DNA from: CAZHDI01 sp964531285
GTDB taxonomy: Bacteria > Pseudomonadota > Alphaproteobacteria > JAJFIK01
Reading direction: 5' to 3'
Assembly (NCBI GenBank): GCA_964531285.1
Contig: CAZHDI010000004.1
Span: forward strand, 1-64,000
Length of the DNA: 64,000 nucleotides
Shown here: positions 20,774 through 29,363 of the stretch, in pieces
Layout of the letters: each line of letters opens with the position of its first letter
Position numbering within the stretch: position 1 is the first letter of the stretch
Made by a program: the position numbers and the translations under genes
Notes under the pieces: generated by a model
What the model was told of the DNA's origin: nothing
Seen by the model: only the letters and a program-made list of their open reading frames with translations
The model's database searches: none

Positions 20774-20817
20774 GATCCTCCTGCCCGGTAGCTTAGTCTG
20801 ATTTGGCGATGCGCGCT

Positions 20818-22113
20818 CTATTCCGCCGCGGCTTTGCGCGGCGTGCGCGCCGGTTTCGTGACCGGCATGGCATGGGCGCGGATAAAATCGCGTACTCGCG
20901 GCTGGATTTCCTTGCGCCAGCGGGAGCCATTGAACACCCCATAATGGCCAACGTCGGGCTGAACATAGTCCTGGCGCTTGGCTATCGGGATGCCTGAGCA
21001 CAAATCATGGGCCGCCTGGGTCTGGCCGATCCCGGAAATATCGTCCTTCTCGCCCTCGACCGTCATCAAGGCGGTGGTTTTGATCGCCTGGGGACGGATA
21101 GGCCGCCCGCGATGGGTCATTTTCCCGCGCGCCAGCAGATGGCGCTGAAACACCTGATCGATCGTATCGAGATAAAACTCCGCCGTCAGATCCATGACCG
21201 ACAGATATTCGTCATAGAATTCCCGGTGCTTCTGCACCGAGTCGCCGTCGTTCTTGACGAGGTTTTCGAAATAGCTCTGATGCGCGTCGATATGACGGTC
21301 CCGGTTCATCGACATGAAGCTGCCAAGTTGCACGAAACCCGGATAGACCTTGCGTCCGAAGCCGGCATTCGGCCAGGGCACGGTGTAGACCATATTGGTC
21401 TTGAACCAGTCGAAGGCGCGTTCCTGTGCCAACAGATTGGGCTCGGTCGGGCTGCACCGCGTGTCGATGGGCGAGCCCATGACCACCATGGCCGCCGGCG
21501 TCGCCGGGTGGTCGTCTTCGGCCATCAACGCGGTTGCGGCCAGGACGGCCGGACCCGGTTGGCAGACACCCATCACAGTGAGATTGGGGCCGAGCGCGGC
21601 GATCATATCCATCAGATAGTCAATGTAATCATTGAGATCGAAGCGCCCATGGGTCACCGGCACATGGCGCGCGTCCCGCCAATCGGTGATGTAAACATCA
21701 TGCTCCGGCAGCATGGCCTCGACCGTACCGCGCAGAAGGGTGGCGTAATGCCCCGACAGCGGCGCGACGATCAACACCGCCGGATCGGCGTCGTGATTGC
21801 CGCCGCGCGCGGCGCTAAGCGCGTTTGCATCGCGCTCGAAATGCTTCAGCTGGCAGAAGGTCTTGCGCCAGACGATCCGTTCGCGTACCGGCACGGCCAT
21901 CCCGTTCACGGTGGTTTCATCGAGCCCGAAACGCGGCTTGCCATACCGGCGGGTGGTGGCTTCGAAGACATCGTTCGCCGCGGCAATCGTCCGGCCCACG
22001 ACGGTATAGGCCAAGGGATTGAGCGGCGAGCGGAACACCGCCTGATTGATATCGGCAAGCACGCGCAGCGGTGCGACCGCCGCGTGATTGAACTCATAGA
22101 CCTTGTACAGCAT
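20818..22113 (-). CDS. phaZ: Intracellular polyhydroxybutyrate depolymerase
   Basis: Mobilises stored PHB granules. The 431-residue protein begins MLYKVYEFNHAAVAPLRV, the PhaZ intracellular signature. It shares the PHB synthase-like alpha/beta-hydrolase core, with C184 in VMGVCQPGPAV as nucleophile. The C-terminal PDVGHYGVFNGSRWR carries the catalytic histidine. The start at 22113 matches the family; the upstream ATG at 22164 would add 17 residues. A thiolase gene at the far right edge may also belong to PHB metabolism. Confidence 0.92.
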   Translation of the reverse strand: MLYKVYEFNHAAVAPLRVLADINQAVFRSPLNPLAYTVVGRTIAAANDVFEATTRRYGKPRFGLDETTVNGMAVPVRERIVWRKTFCQLKHFERDANALSAARGGNHDADPAVLIVAPLSGHYATLLRGTVEAMLPEHDVYITDWRDARHVPVTHGRFDLNDYIDYLMDMIAALGPNLTVMGVCQPGPAVLAATALMAEDDHPATPAAMVVMGSPIDTRCSPTEPNLLAQERAFDWFKTNMVYTVPWPNAGFGRKVYPGFVQLGSFMSMNRDRHIDAHQSYFENLVKNDGDSVQKHREFYDEYLSVMDLTAEFYLDTIDQVFQRHLLARGKMTHRGRPIRPQAIKTTALMTVEGEKDDISGIGQTQAAHDLCSGIPIAKRQDYVQPDVGHYGVFNGSRWRKEIQPRVRDFIRAHAMPVTKPARTPRKAAAE

Positions 22114-22353
22114 GGACCACCCTTCCGCTCCCGGACCGTTTCGGTCTTTCAGGATCTTTGACATGCGCGCCGCGCGCCGCCGGGGTATCGCCCCCAGGCA
22201 CCTCCCCTTGCCGCGCAGTATACCGCACTGCAACAGCGATGAGGAGCGCCGGGTTCCCGGTGCAGGATGCACGCCGCCCCGCGCCGGTGGCGGCTGGGTC
22301 AGGCCGGGACTCACCGAGAGGGGTGAATGATCCCCTGGGTCGCCAGCCGGGCG

Positions 22354-22980
22354 TTACAGCTTGGCGCGGATGGTGTCGGCGATGGTCTGGGGCGTCGAAG
22401 CATGGGTGAAATGCGCCGCGTAGTTTCCGTCGGGATCCATGAGATACACGATATCCGTGTGATCCACGAGGTATTCGCTCGAACCTTCAGGGTGGGTCTT
22501 GTAATAGGTGACGTAATAGGAATCCGCGACCGCCGCGATCGCCTCCGGTGTGCCGGTCAATCCCACCAGGCGCGGCGAGAAATGACCCACATAGGCGTTC
22601 ATCGCCTCGACCGTGTCGCGCTCGGGATCGACCGTGATGAACAGCGGCTGGACCTGGTCGGCTTCGGCCTCTGTCAGCTGGTCCATCGCCTGACTCAGCG
22701 CCAGGAGCCGGGTCGGGCAGACATCGGGGCAATAGGTGAAGCCGAAATAGATCAGCAGATGCTTGCCCGCGAAATCCGCATCCGTGACCGCACGGCCCGT
22801 GTGGTCGGTCAGCGCAAACGGCCCGCCGATCTCCACCTGACCGGCCTCGGTCGCGCTTTGCCCGCCGGGCGGCAACAGCCAAAGCGTGCCGAACGCCGCG
22901 CCGGCCACCAGGGCGACGGCCCCGCCCAGCGCGAGGAGGGCGGTCGCCATGGATTTGGGCTGTTCTGGCTGTTTCGGCAT
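22354..22980 (-). CDS. SCO1/SenC family copper chaperone
   Basis: Membrane-anchored thioredoxin-fold protein that delivers copper to cytochrome oxidase CuA or acts as a thiol reductant. An N-terminal hydrophobic helix (about 12-36) is followed by the copper-binding pair C84/C88 in YCPDVCP and the distal ligand H174 in VDHTD. 208 residues from ATG 22980; ATG 22992 is an alternative adding four residues. It lies near regB/regA on the opposite strand, which recalls the senC gene found with reg genes in purple bacteria. Confidence 0.92.
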   Translation of the reverse strand: MPKQPEQPKSMATALLALGGAVALVAGAAFGTLWLLPPGGQSATEAGQVEIGGPFALTDHTGRAVTDADFAGKHLLIYFGFTYCPDVCPTRLLALSQAMDQLTEAEADQVQPLFITVDPERDTVEAMNAYVGHFSPRLVGLTGTPEAIAAVADSYYVTYYKTHPEGSSEYLVDHTDIVYLMDPDGNYAAHFTHASTPQTIADTIRAKL

Positions 22981-23146
22981 CGGCGCGACCATCCGCTTTG
23001 AGATCTCGACGTGGCACAGCATGTGCGTGATGCTATGGTTATGGGGCGGCGGTGCTTGGCCTGCAAGGGATTGCGGGTGCGTCTTGCCGCCATAGCAGCG
23101 CTTATCTCGGCGCTCGCATCAGCGTTTTGAGTGGAGACCTGCCGCC

Positions 23147-23761
23147 ATGCCGTTGATCCCGTTCCGCACAGCCGCGCGCCTGAGCCGCCAGAGCTTTTTG
23201 GGATGTCTCGGGGCATTCGCTCTCACGGCCCTGATGGGCACGCCCGCCGCCCAAGCCAGCGTGTTCGACAGCCTGAGCCCGGATAACGAGATGGTTCTGG
23301 CCATCGAAAAGCGCAATCGCGAAGATTTCATGCTCGCGCTGGTCAACGACATCCGGCCGACGACACGCGACGCGCTCGGCGTTCCGGCCATCATCATTGC
23401 CGTTGAAAGCAAAGACGCCTTCTTCGTCGAGCAGCTTCTGGCTCATGGCGCCCGGCCCGACGATCAACCGCGCGACGACGAACGCACCGCCCTGAGCCGG
23501 GCCGCGGAACTGGGCGAGACCGCCATGGTCCGCGCGCTTCTGGAGCATGGCGCGGACCCGGATCGTCCCGGCGTGCGCAACGAGGCCCCGCTGATCAAGG
23601 CCGCCCATGCCGGGCATGTGGATGTGGTGCGCATTCTGCTCGAAAACGGCGCGGACTATTCCATCACCGAGATGACCGGACGCACGCCGCTCGAGGTTGC
23701 CGAACGCAGCGGCCATACGCAGATCGCCGCCATTTTGCGTGAGGCCGGCGCGCAATACTGA
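23147..23761 (+). CDS. Secreted ankyrin-repeat protein
   Basis: 204 residues with a typical signal peptide (Arg-containing n-region, hydrophobic core to about 30, AQA-S cleavage site near 36). At least four ankyrin-type repeats follow, for example ALSRAAELGETAMVRALLEH and PLIKAAHAGHVDVVRILLEN. It is therefore a periplasmic or surface-exposed protein-interaction module with no enzymatic domain. It is divergent from the SCO gene and 157 bases upstream of regB. The ATG follows GGAGACCTGCCGCC. Confidence 0.85.
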   Translation: MPLIPFRTAARLSRQSFLGCLGAFALTALMGTPAAQASVFDSLSPDNEMVLAIEKRNREDFMLALVNDIRPTTRDALGVPAIIIAVESKDAFFVEQLLAHGARPDDQPRDDERTALSRAAELGETAMVRALLEHGADPDRPGVRNEAPLIKAAHAGHVDVVRILLENGADYSITEMTGRTPLEVAERSGHTQIAAILREAGAQY

Positions 23762-23918
23762 TTCTTCGCTTGTTTCTGGCGCCATCGGCCGGCGCTCTCG
23801 GCTGGATGGGCCGCGCGTCTGGACAGCCCGCCCGGACACTCCAAATTTATGTTGGACCTTTAGGGAGAGCGGCGCGGGCTGCCCTCCGGCCCGTCCTCTA
23901 TCCTGAAACGGCCCCGGC

Positions 23919-25352
23919 ATGAGCGGATCGACAGTCAAACCGTCCCTGTGGCGCGAAGCCCCATCCTATGTCTGGAACGAGCTGCTGACGGCGTTGGCCA
24001 GCCCGCCCTCTGGGTCGCCGGTGACCAGCGGGCGCATCCGCTTGCGCACCCTGATCATTTTGCGCTGGCTCGCGGTCCTGGGTCAGACGGTTACCGTGCT
24101 CATCGTCGGCTTCGTTCTGGGTTTTGAACTCCCCATTACCGCCTGTCTTCTGGTCGCCGCCGCCAGCGCGGCCTTCAACCTTTATCTCAACATCCGCCAC
24201 CCGTTCACCAAGCGGCTTTCGGTCGGCGAGGCGACCTTTCATTCCGGGTTCGACATTGTACAACTGGGCATGTTGCTCGCCTTGACCGGCGGGCTGCAAA
24301 ACCCGTTCACCCTGCTGCTTCTGGCGCCAGTCACCATTTCGGCCTCGACCCTGCCCTTACGCTCGACCTGCCTTCTGGGGGGGCTGGCCTTCGCGATCGT
24401 CACGGCGCTGGCGTTCTGGCATTGGCCGCTGCCATGGCGCGGTGAGACGCCGCTGCAACTCAACCCGATCTATATCAGCGGGATCTGGCTCTCGATGACG
24501 CTCGGCATCGTGTTCAACTCGACTTATGCGTGGTGGGTCTCCCGCGAGGCCGAACGGATGCAGACCGCGCTCACCGCCACTCAGCAGGTCTTGGCGCGCG
24601 AACAGCGCTTTGCGGCCCTGGGTGGTCTCGCCGCCGCCGCCGCCCATGAATTGGGCACACCGCTCGCGACCATCGCGCTGGTGGCCAAGGAGATGAGCCG
24701 CGAGATCCGCCAGGACAGCCCGCTTTATGAGGATGTGCGCCTGCTACGCGATCAGTCGGAGCGGTGCCGTGAAATTTTGTCCCGCCTGTCTCACGAACCC
24801 GGCCAGGGCGATGCGCTTTACGCCCAGATGAGCCTGTCGGCCTTACTGGATCTGGTGGCCGCGCCCCATCGGGATCTGGGCATCGCGATCGATATCGAAA
24901 CACGGGCCAGCGAGCCTGACGCTGGGGACGAGCCGTATCTGGAACGCCGGCCCGAGATCGTCTACGGCATCGGCAATGTGGTGGAGAACGCCGTGGATTT
25001 CGCGACGGCGCGGGTGCGGCTCTCAGCGTTTTGGTCGCCGACGGATCTGCACCTCACCATTTCCGATGACGGTCCCGGTTTCGCGCCGGAGGTCATCGAA
25101 CGGCTCGGAGAGCCCTATGTGACCACACGTCGCCCCCTGCCCGATCTCCTCGGCGATCCCACTGCCGATGCCCATGACATCGAAGGCCAGCACGGCATGG
25201 GGCTGGGATTCTTCATCGCCAAGACCCTCTTGGAACAGACCGGCGCGCAAATCTCGATTGCCAATGCGCCGGGCGGCACAACCCCCGGCGCGCGCGGCGG
25301 GGCGGTCGTGTGCATTCAATGGCCGATCGAGCGGATCCGGACGAGCCATTAA
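23919..25352 (+). CDS. regB: Redox-sensing histidine kinase RegB/PrrB
   Basis: Membrane sensor of the global redox two-component system. Six predicted transmembrane helices occupy about 40-205. The quinone-binding heptapeptide GGLQNPF is at 124-130. The H-box AHELGTPLATIA carries phospho-acceptor H243, and C283 in SERCREIL matches the redox-active cysteine of RegB. The ATP domain has ENAVDFA, DDGPGF and GMGLGFFIAK. 477 residues. regA follows after 59 bases, so this is a complete pair. In known systems RegB/RegA controls respiration, nitrogen and carbon metabolism. Confidence 0.94.
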   Translation: MSGSTVKPSLWREAPSYVWNELLTALASPPSGSPVTSGRIRLRTLIILRWLAVLGQTVTVLIVGFVLGFELPITACLLVAAASAAFNLYLNIRHPFTKRLSVGEATFHSGFDIVQLGMLLALTGGLQNPFTLLLLAPVTISASTLPLRSTCLLGGLAFAIVTALAFWHWPLPWRGETPLQLNPIYISGIWLSMTLGIVFNSTYAWWVSREAERMQTALTATQQVLAREQRFAALGGLAAAAAHELGTPLATIALVAKEMSREIRQDSPLYEDVRLLRDQSERCREILSRLSHEPGQGDALYAQMSLSALLDLVAAPHRDLGIAIDIETRASEPDAGDEPYLERRPEIVYGIGNVVENAVDFATARVRLSAFWSPTDLHLTISDDGPGFAPEVIERLGEPYVTTRRPLPDLLGDPTADAHDIEGQHGMGLGFFIAKTLLEQTGAQISIANAPGGTTPGARGGAVVCIQWPIERIRTSH

Positions 25353-25411
25353 ACCGTCCCGCCCTATATCTGATGGCAGAGACAGTCGTTAGTAGGAAGG
25401 ATACCACCGTC

Positions 25412-25996
25412 ATGGAACTGCATGCCCATCAGCCCGAGTCTGGCGGCGCGCCGGCCCCCGGCGCGGTGACCAGTGACCGGACGCTCCTGATCGTCGATGA
25501 CGATGCCCCGTTCCGCACCCGGCTGGCCCGGGCCATGGAACGCCGCAATTTCGAGGTCTTGGCCGCCGAAAGCATGGCCGAAGGCATCGAAATGGCCACC
25601 CGCACGCCGCCCGATTTCGCCGTGGTCGATCTGCGTCTCGGCGATGGTAGCGGCCTCGACGTCGTATCGGCGATCCACACATCGAGCCCCAAGGCCCGTG
25701 TCGTGATGCTGACCGGTTACGGCAACATCCCCACGGCCGTGGCCGCCGTGAAGCTGGGTGCCATCGACTATCTGTCGAAACCGGCCGATGCCGACGATGT
25801 GGAGCGCGCGCTCCTGGCCGAGCATGGCCAGCCGCCCGAGCCCCCGGAAAATCCGATGTCGGCCGACCGGGTGCGCTGGGAGCATATTCAGCGTGTCTAT
25901 GAGCTGTGCGGCAACAATGTCTCGGAGACCGCCCGCCGGCTGAACATGCACCGGCGGACCTTGCAGCGGATTCTGGCCAAGCGCGCCCCGCGCTGA
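25412..25996 (+). CDS. regA: Response regulator RegA/PrrA
   Basis: Partner of RegB. The receiver domain has LLIVDDDAPFRTRLARAM and the phospho-accepting D73 in VVDLRLGDGSG, with T and K switch residues in MLTGYGNI and YLSKPAD. The Fis-like helix-turn-helix NNVSETARRLNMHRRTLQRI is almost invariant in the family. 194 residues; AGGAAGG about 11 bases before ATG 25412 decides the start. A Pro-rich linker (QPPEPPENP) joins the domains, as expected. Confidence 0.95.
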   Translation: MELHAHQPESGGAPAPGAVTSDRTLLIVDDDAPFRTRLARAMERRNFEVLAAESMAEGIEMATRTPPDFAVVDLRLGDGSGLDVVSAIHTSSPKARVVMLTGYGNIPTAVAAVKLGAIDYLSKPADADDVERALLAEHGQPPEPPENPMSADRVRWEHIQRVYELCGNNVSETARRLNMHRRTLQRILAKRAPR

Positions 25997-26005
25997 CCAG
26001 CCGGG

Positions 26006-26509
26006 TTACGGCACTAGGATCAGCATATCGGGATCGGTGAGGCGGGCCATGCGGTCCGCCGCCATCCGCCCATAGCGCAGGGTCATCGCCTTGCGGCGGC
26101 TGGCATGGAGCTTGGTGACCGGCGCGTCCCGCACGACCGCGCCGCCGAACCGGTCGGCAACGATCAACCCGGTCTCATCCGGCAGGATCTCCGCCGGGAA
26201 CCGCTCGGTGACGGCAAAGAAAAACCGGTCGCAAAAGCCCAGATAATCCGTCCACTTTGCATCGGTCCGGAAATCCTCGACCGAGGATTTCACCTCCGCC
26301 ATGACGATCTCGCCGTTCGGCCCGAGCCCGACAACATCGGCCCGCCGCCCATTAACGAGCGCCATCTCGCACAGGGGCGCAAATCCCATCGACACAAACA
26401 ACCGGCAGACGCCGCGCGTTACCGCTTCGGTCTCGGCCGGACGAAAGCCCGCGCCCAAGGGCGGGACGGCGTCCTGTTCTGGGGTATCGGCGGGACCCAT
26501 CATGGGCAT
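26006..26509 (-). CDS. mmcB: MmcB-like DNA repair protein
   Basis: 167-residue protein of the MmcB family, an alphaproteobacterial SOS-associated DNA repair factor with a restriction-endonuclease-like fold. The core NGRRADVVGLGPNGEIVMAE reads as the D...ExK motif (D58, E71 and K73 region), followed by KWTDYLGFCDRFFFAV. I see no LexA box I can defend upstream. It is convergent with regA (9 bases apart) and divergent from the TerB-like gene across the hairpin-rich region. Confidence 0.85.
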   Translation of the reverse strand: MPMMGPADTPEQDAVPPLGAGFRPAETEAVTRGVCRLFVSMGFAPLCEMALVNGRRADVVGLGPNGEIVMAEVKSSVEDFRTDAKWTDYLGFCDRFFFAVTERFPAEILPDETGLIVADRFGGAVVRDAPVTKLHASRRKAMTLRYGRMAADRMARLTDPDMLILVP

Positions 26510-26549
26510 CAGTTTACACCGCCGGGTAAGAACAAAACAAGATCACAGA

Positions 26550-26571
26550 TCCCGCTTGGACCGAAGCGGGA
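26550..26571. repeat. 8-bp inverted repeat
   Basis: TCCCGCTT and AAGCGGGA around a 6-base loop. It is the first of four hairpins and lies 41 bases upstream of the mmcB start, so an operator is possible. Confidence 0.6.
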
Positions 26572-26635
26572 CGCCGGCCCATGGCACGCGCCTTGAAGTT
26601 ATGGGGCTGAGAGCCCTTTTGGAAATAGGGCATCA

Positions 26636-26706
26636 CCGGCCCACACCCCCTCCCGACCACCCGATCAGGGTACCCTTGTGGGTGGTCGGGAGGGGGAGTG
26701 GGCCGG
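26636..26706. repeat. Large inverted repeat, 27-base arms
   Basis: The left arm (26636-26662) and right arm (26680-26706) are complementary at 26 of 27 positions. Both are runs of C then G with few A/T. The 17-base loop itself contains the palindrome AGGGTACCCT. No T tract follows on either strand, so this is not an ordinary terminator. A palindromic repeat element or structured RNA are the candidates. Confidence 0.85.
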
Positions 26707-26714
26707 CCAGGCAC

Positions 26715-26744
26715 TTGGAAATGCGCCTTACAGCGCATTTCCAA
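26715..26744. repeat. 12-bp perfect inverted repeat
   Basis: TTGGAAATGCGC and GCGCATTTCCAA flank the 6-base loop CTTACA. AAAAAG on the right would give a weak T tract for minus-strand transcripts only at the 5' side, so it is not a clear terminator. It starts nine bases after the large hairpin. Confidence 0.8.
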
Positions 26745-26808
26745 AAAGCCTCTGAGCTTCCCGTGGGGTGGGCGGTGCCGTGTTGCGTTCAGCACCGCTT
26801 TAGGGGGA

Positions 26809-26844
26809 ACGGGCCGGCCAGCGCAACAAGCGCGGCCGGCCCGT
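26809..26844 (+). repeat. 15-bp inverted repeat, terminator-like
   Basis: ACGGGCCGGCC-a-GCGC pairs with GCGC-GGCCGGCCCGT around AACAA, with one bulged A. It is followed by ATCTTTT on the plus strand. It resembles an intrinsic terminator, yet no annotated plus-strand gene precedes it. This hints at a short plus-strand RNA starting inside the intergenic region. Confidence 0.6.
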
Positions 26845-26961
26845 ATCTTTTGGCCCCCCGACGGTTTGTCCCCCGGCAAATCCACCCTGGTCGCTTGCCC
26901 CCACCCGTGCGCCCGCTATACACCTTGAGCTTTCCGGCGAACGGGCCACGGGAGACAGGTG

Positions 26962-27444
26962 ATGCTGAGCAAAATTGTGCGGTTTCTGGAGCGCCAGGTC
27001 TCGGATGCGGCCGAGGCCGATGCGGATGAACAGTTCGACCGGCGCCAGGTCGCCGCGGCGGCGCTGATGGTGGAGGCCTCCCGGCTCGACACCGATTACG
27101 ACGCCAATGAGCGCGCCACCATCAAGACGCTGATCGCCAACCGCTTCAATCTGAGCCCGGCCCAGACCGACGCCCTCATTCAAGTCGCCGAAAAGCGCTC
27201 CGACGAGGTTTATTCGGACTGGATGTTCACCCAGGCCATCGCCTCGGGTTTCAGCGAAGACGAGCGCGCGGACATCCTGGCGATGCTGTGGGAAGTGGCC
27301 TTCGCGGACGGCAGCCTGCACCGGTTCGAGGAGCACATGATCCGCCGGGTCTGCGCCGAATTGGGGCTCGACGAAGCGGCCTGCGACGCCGCCCGCGCCA
27401 AGGCGCTCAAGACGCTTGGAATGACGGACCCGAAGCGGGTGTGA
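26962..27444 (+). CDS. TerB-family protein
   Basis: 160-residue all-helical protein of the TerB/tellurite-resistance fold. The acidic metal-binding helices are ALMVEASRLDTDYDANERAT and MLWEVAFADGSLHRFEEHMI. No other ter gene is nearby, so a tellurite role is not implied; stand-alone TerB proteins are common and of unknown function. Start 26962 (ATG) follows GGAGACAG; a GTG at 26959 is the next codon upstream. The last 38 bases overlap the end of mtnC, convergent. Confidence 0.8.
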   Translation: MLSKIVRFLERQVSDAAEADADEQFDRRQVAAAALMVEASRLDTDYDANERATIKTLIANRFNLSPAQTDALIQVAEKRSDEVYSDWMFTQAIASGFSEDERADILAMLWEVAFADGSLHRFEEHMIRRVCAELGLDEAACDAARAKALKTLGMTDPKRV

Positions 27445-28129
27445 GCCTGATTTCGGTGAAGTCCTTCGCCACCGGCCAGGGCGCGCCGTTCGTCCCTTGC
27501 GTGCCGTCCCGGTCGAGCAGGACTGTCTGAAGCCCGGCCTCTCTGGCCGCGTTCAACTCGGCGTCCACATCCGACAGAAACAGAATCGCGTCCGGCGCCG
27601 TGTCGATCGCCTTGGCGATCATGCGGTAGGAGCGTGGTTCTTTCTTCGGCCCGGTCTTGGTGTCGAAATACCCCGTCAGCAGCGGCGTGAGATCGCCGCG
27701 CCGGGAATAGCCGAAGATCAGCTTCTGCGCCGCAACGGACCCGGACGAATAGACATGGATCGGCAAGCCCGCCTTGGACCACGCCTCAAGCTGGTCGGCG
27801 GCATCGTCATAGACATGTCCCTGGAAGGCCCCGCTTTCATAGCCGGCCTTCCAGACATGACCCTGAAGGGTTTTGAGCGGCGTCGCCTTGCGATCCTCGT
27901 CGATCCAACGCTGAAGCAGGGCAACGATATCGTCCGTATCCAGATCCTCATCGCCTTCCATCACCCGGACCTCGTCGAGGAGCGGGGCGAGGCTCGTCGC
28001 ATGGGCGCGGACATAGGCCGGAATATGCTCACGGGCATAGGGGAACAGCACGTCCTTCACAAAGGAGATGCTGCCCGTGGTGCCTTCGATGTCGGTCAGG
28101 ATCGCACGGACGCCCCGGATCTCGATCAT
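27407..28129 (-). CDS. mtnC: Acireductone synthase (enolase-phosphatase E1)
   Basis: HAD-superfamily enzyme that enolises and dephosphorylates 2,3-diketo-5-methylthiopentyl-1-phosphate to the acireductone. LTDIEGTTGS carries D13 and E15, the family's catalytic pair. HVYSSGSVAAQKLIF is motif II and FLSDVDAELNAAREAG is motif IV. 240 residues; the start overlaps the mtnD stop by four bases. It is last in the bioB-to-mtnC operon, and its end overlaps the convergent TerB-like gene by 38 bases. Confidence 0.95.
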   Translation of the reverse strand: MIEIRGVRAILTDIEGTTGSISFVKDVLFPYAREHIPAYVRAHATSLAPLLDEVRVMEGDEDLDTDDIVALLQRWIDEDRKATPLKTLQGHVWKAGYESGAFQGHVYDDAADQLEAWSKAGLPIHVYSSGSVAAQKLIFGYSRRGDLTPLLTGYFDTKTGPKKEPRSYRMIAKAIDTAPDAILFLSDVDAELNAAREAGLQTVLLDRDGTQGTNGAPWPVAKDFTEIRLTPASGPSFQAS

Positions 28130-28677
28130 GCGGCGGTTCCGAATTTCGGAAACTTCTGAGCGATCGTGTCGCCGGTAAACTGAGCGACCCAGCCTTCTTT
28201 CGACGTGAACAGCCGAATGCAGGTCAAATGCGGGGCCGGGCCCATGTCGAACCAGTGCTGCGTCCCGGTCGGCACGCTGATCAAATCGCCGCGCTCGCAC
28301 AGGGTCATGTGCACCTTGCCGCCGACGCGCAGATAAAACACGCCCGCCCCTTCGACGAAGAAGCGCACTTCGTCCTCCGAATGGGTGTGCTCATCGAGAA
28401 ACTTGGCGCGCAATTCGTCTTTCTGCGGATTGTCCGGCTTGATCCGGATCACATCCACCGCCTGATAGCCGTTCTCGGTTTTCAGCCGGTCGATATCGGC
28501 AGCATAAGCCTCCATCACCGCGGCGTCATCGGCCTCGGCGGGCAGATCCTGGCCGGCATCCCAGCGCTCGAAGCGCACGCCGATGGCGTTCAGGGCCTCG
28601 GCGATCTCGGCGCCGTCCGTCGTATCCAAAACGGGGTTTTGCGGGTCGGTGTCTGGATAAATCGTCAGTCGGCTCAT
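28126..28677 (-). CDS. mtnD: Acireductone dioxygenase
   Basis: Cupin metalloenzyme that oxidises the acireductone to 4-methylthio-2-oxobutanoate and formate (Fe form) or off-pathway products (Ni form). Ligands are complete: H97 and H99 in EHTHSEDE, E103 and H141 in GTQHWFD. 183 residues matches the family. It overlaps mtnB and mtnC by four bases each, so translation is coupled. Confidence 0.96.
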   Translation of the reverse strand: MSRLTIYPDTDPQNPVLDTTDGAEIAEALNAIGVRFERWDAGQDLPAEADDAAVMEAYAADIDRLKTENGYQAVDVIRIKPDNPQKDELRAKFLDEHTHSEDEVRFFVEGAGVFYLRVGGKVHMTLCERGDLISVPTGTQHWFDMGPAPHLTCIRLFTSKEGWVAQFTGDTIAQKFPKFGTAA

Positions 28678-29363
28678 AACGGGGTCCTCAATCCTTTGGC
28701 GTCGATGCTCTTGGCCGGTGCGCCGGGCGGGTCCAAGGCGGCGCGCGGTTGGCGCCGGATCTCGACCTCGCAGGCCAGAAGATGCTCCAGGCCTTCGACG
28801 ATCACTTCCGCCCGGGCCATGCTCGGCGCCCAGACATAATAACCGTGGTCGCGGATCAAATAGCCGCGCGGTGTGTCCGGACCCGCCAAGCGGGGCTCCA
28901 AAACGGCTGCCAGCGCGCCCATGTCCTGATCGTTGTCCACCACCGGCAGATGGATCGCCGTCTCGTGGGTGTCAATGCCCGGAAAGACTTTCAGCATTTC
29001 ATACCCCGCCAGCACGATCTCGCCGATGCGCCGGTCGCGGGTCAGCACCACACCGGGAATCGAATGCACATGCAGGATCGCGCCGGCGTCCGGCACCAGC
29101 CGGTAGATCTGGGCATGGAGCAGGGTTTCGGCGGAGGGTTTCTTTTCCTCCAAAGGCGCGCCAGCGGCATCCACCGTCATGACATCGTCATCGGTGAGAC
29201 GGCCCTTATGGCGCCCCGACACGGTCACCGCGAACCGGTCGCCAGAGAGGCGCACGGAGTAATTGCCGCTGGTCGCGGGCGCAAGACCGTGGCCGTCGAG
29301 AAACCGTCCGGCCTCGACAATCTGGCGCGCCGCCGTCTTCCTGTCGGGCCAGGCCCCGCTCAC
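28674..29363 (-). CDS. mtnB: Methylthioribulose-1-phosphate dehydratase
   Basis: Class II aldolase/adducin-fold zinc enzyme that dehydrates methylthioribulose-1-phosphate. ATSGNYSVRL is the phosphate-binding block, E79 in PSAETLLH the likely acid/base, and H98/H100 in ILHVHS zinc ligands. The start is GTG 29363, which overlaps the aminotransferase stop (GTGA) and gives 229 residues. The open frame further upstream is a shadow of that gene. With bioB in the operon, a side activity on 5-deoxyribulose-1-phosphate, as described for related aldolases, is conceivable. Confidence 0.93.
   Translation of the reverse strand: MSGAWPDRKTAARQIVEAGRFLDGHGLAPATSGNYSVRLSGDRFAVTVSGRHKGRLTDDDVMTVDAAGAPLEEKKPSAETLLHAQIYRLVPDAGAILHVHSIPGVVLTRDRRIGEIVLAGYEMLKVFPGIDTHETAIHLPVVDNDQDMGALAAVLEPRLAGPDTPRGYLIRDHGYYVWAPSMARAEVIVEGLEHLLACEVEIRRQPRAALDPPGAPAKSIDAKGLRTPL

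Larger units (their letters stand above)
26510..26961. other. Hairpin-rich intergenic region
   Basis: 452 bases between divergent mmcB and the TerB-like gene. No credible protein is seen in either direction. It holds four inverted repeats, listed separately, the largest with 27-base arms. Both flanking promoters must also lie here. Confidence 0.7.

Noticed and set aside
26962..27444. TerB-like gene as part of a tellurite-resistance system
   Set aside because: No terA, terC, terD, terE or terZ gene is nearby. Lone TerB domains are widespread.
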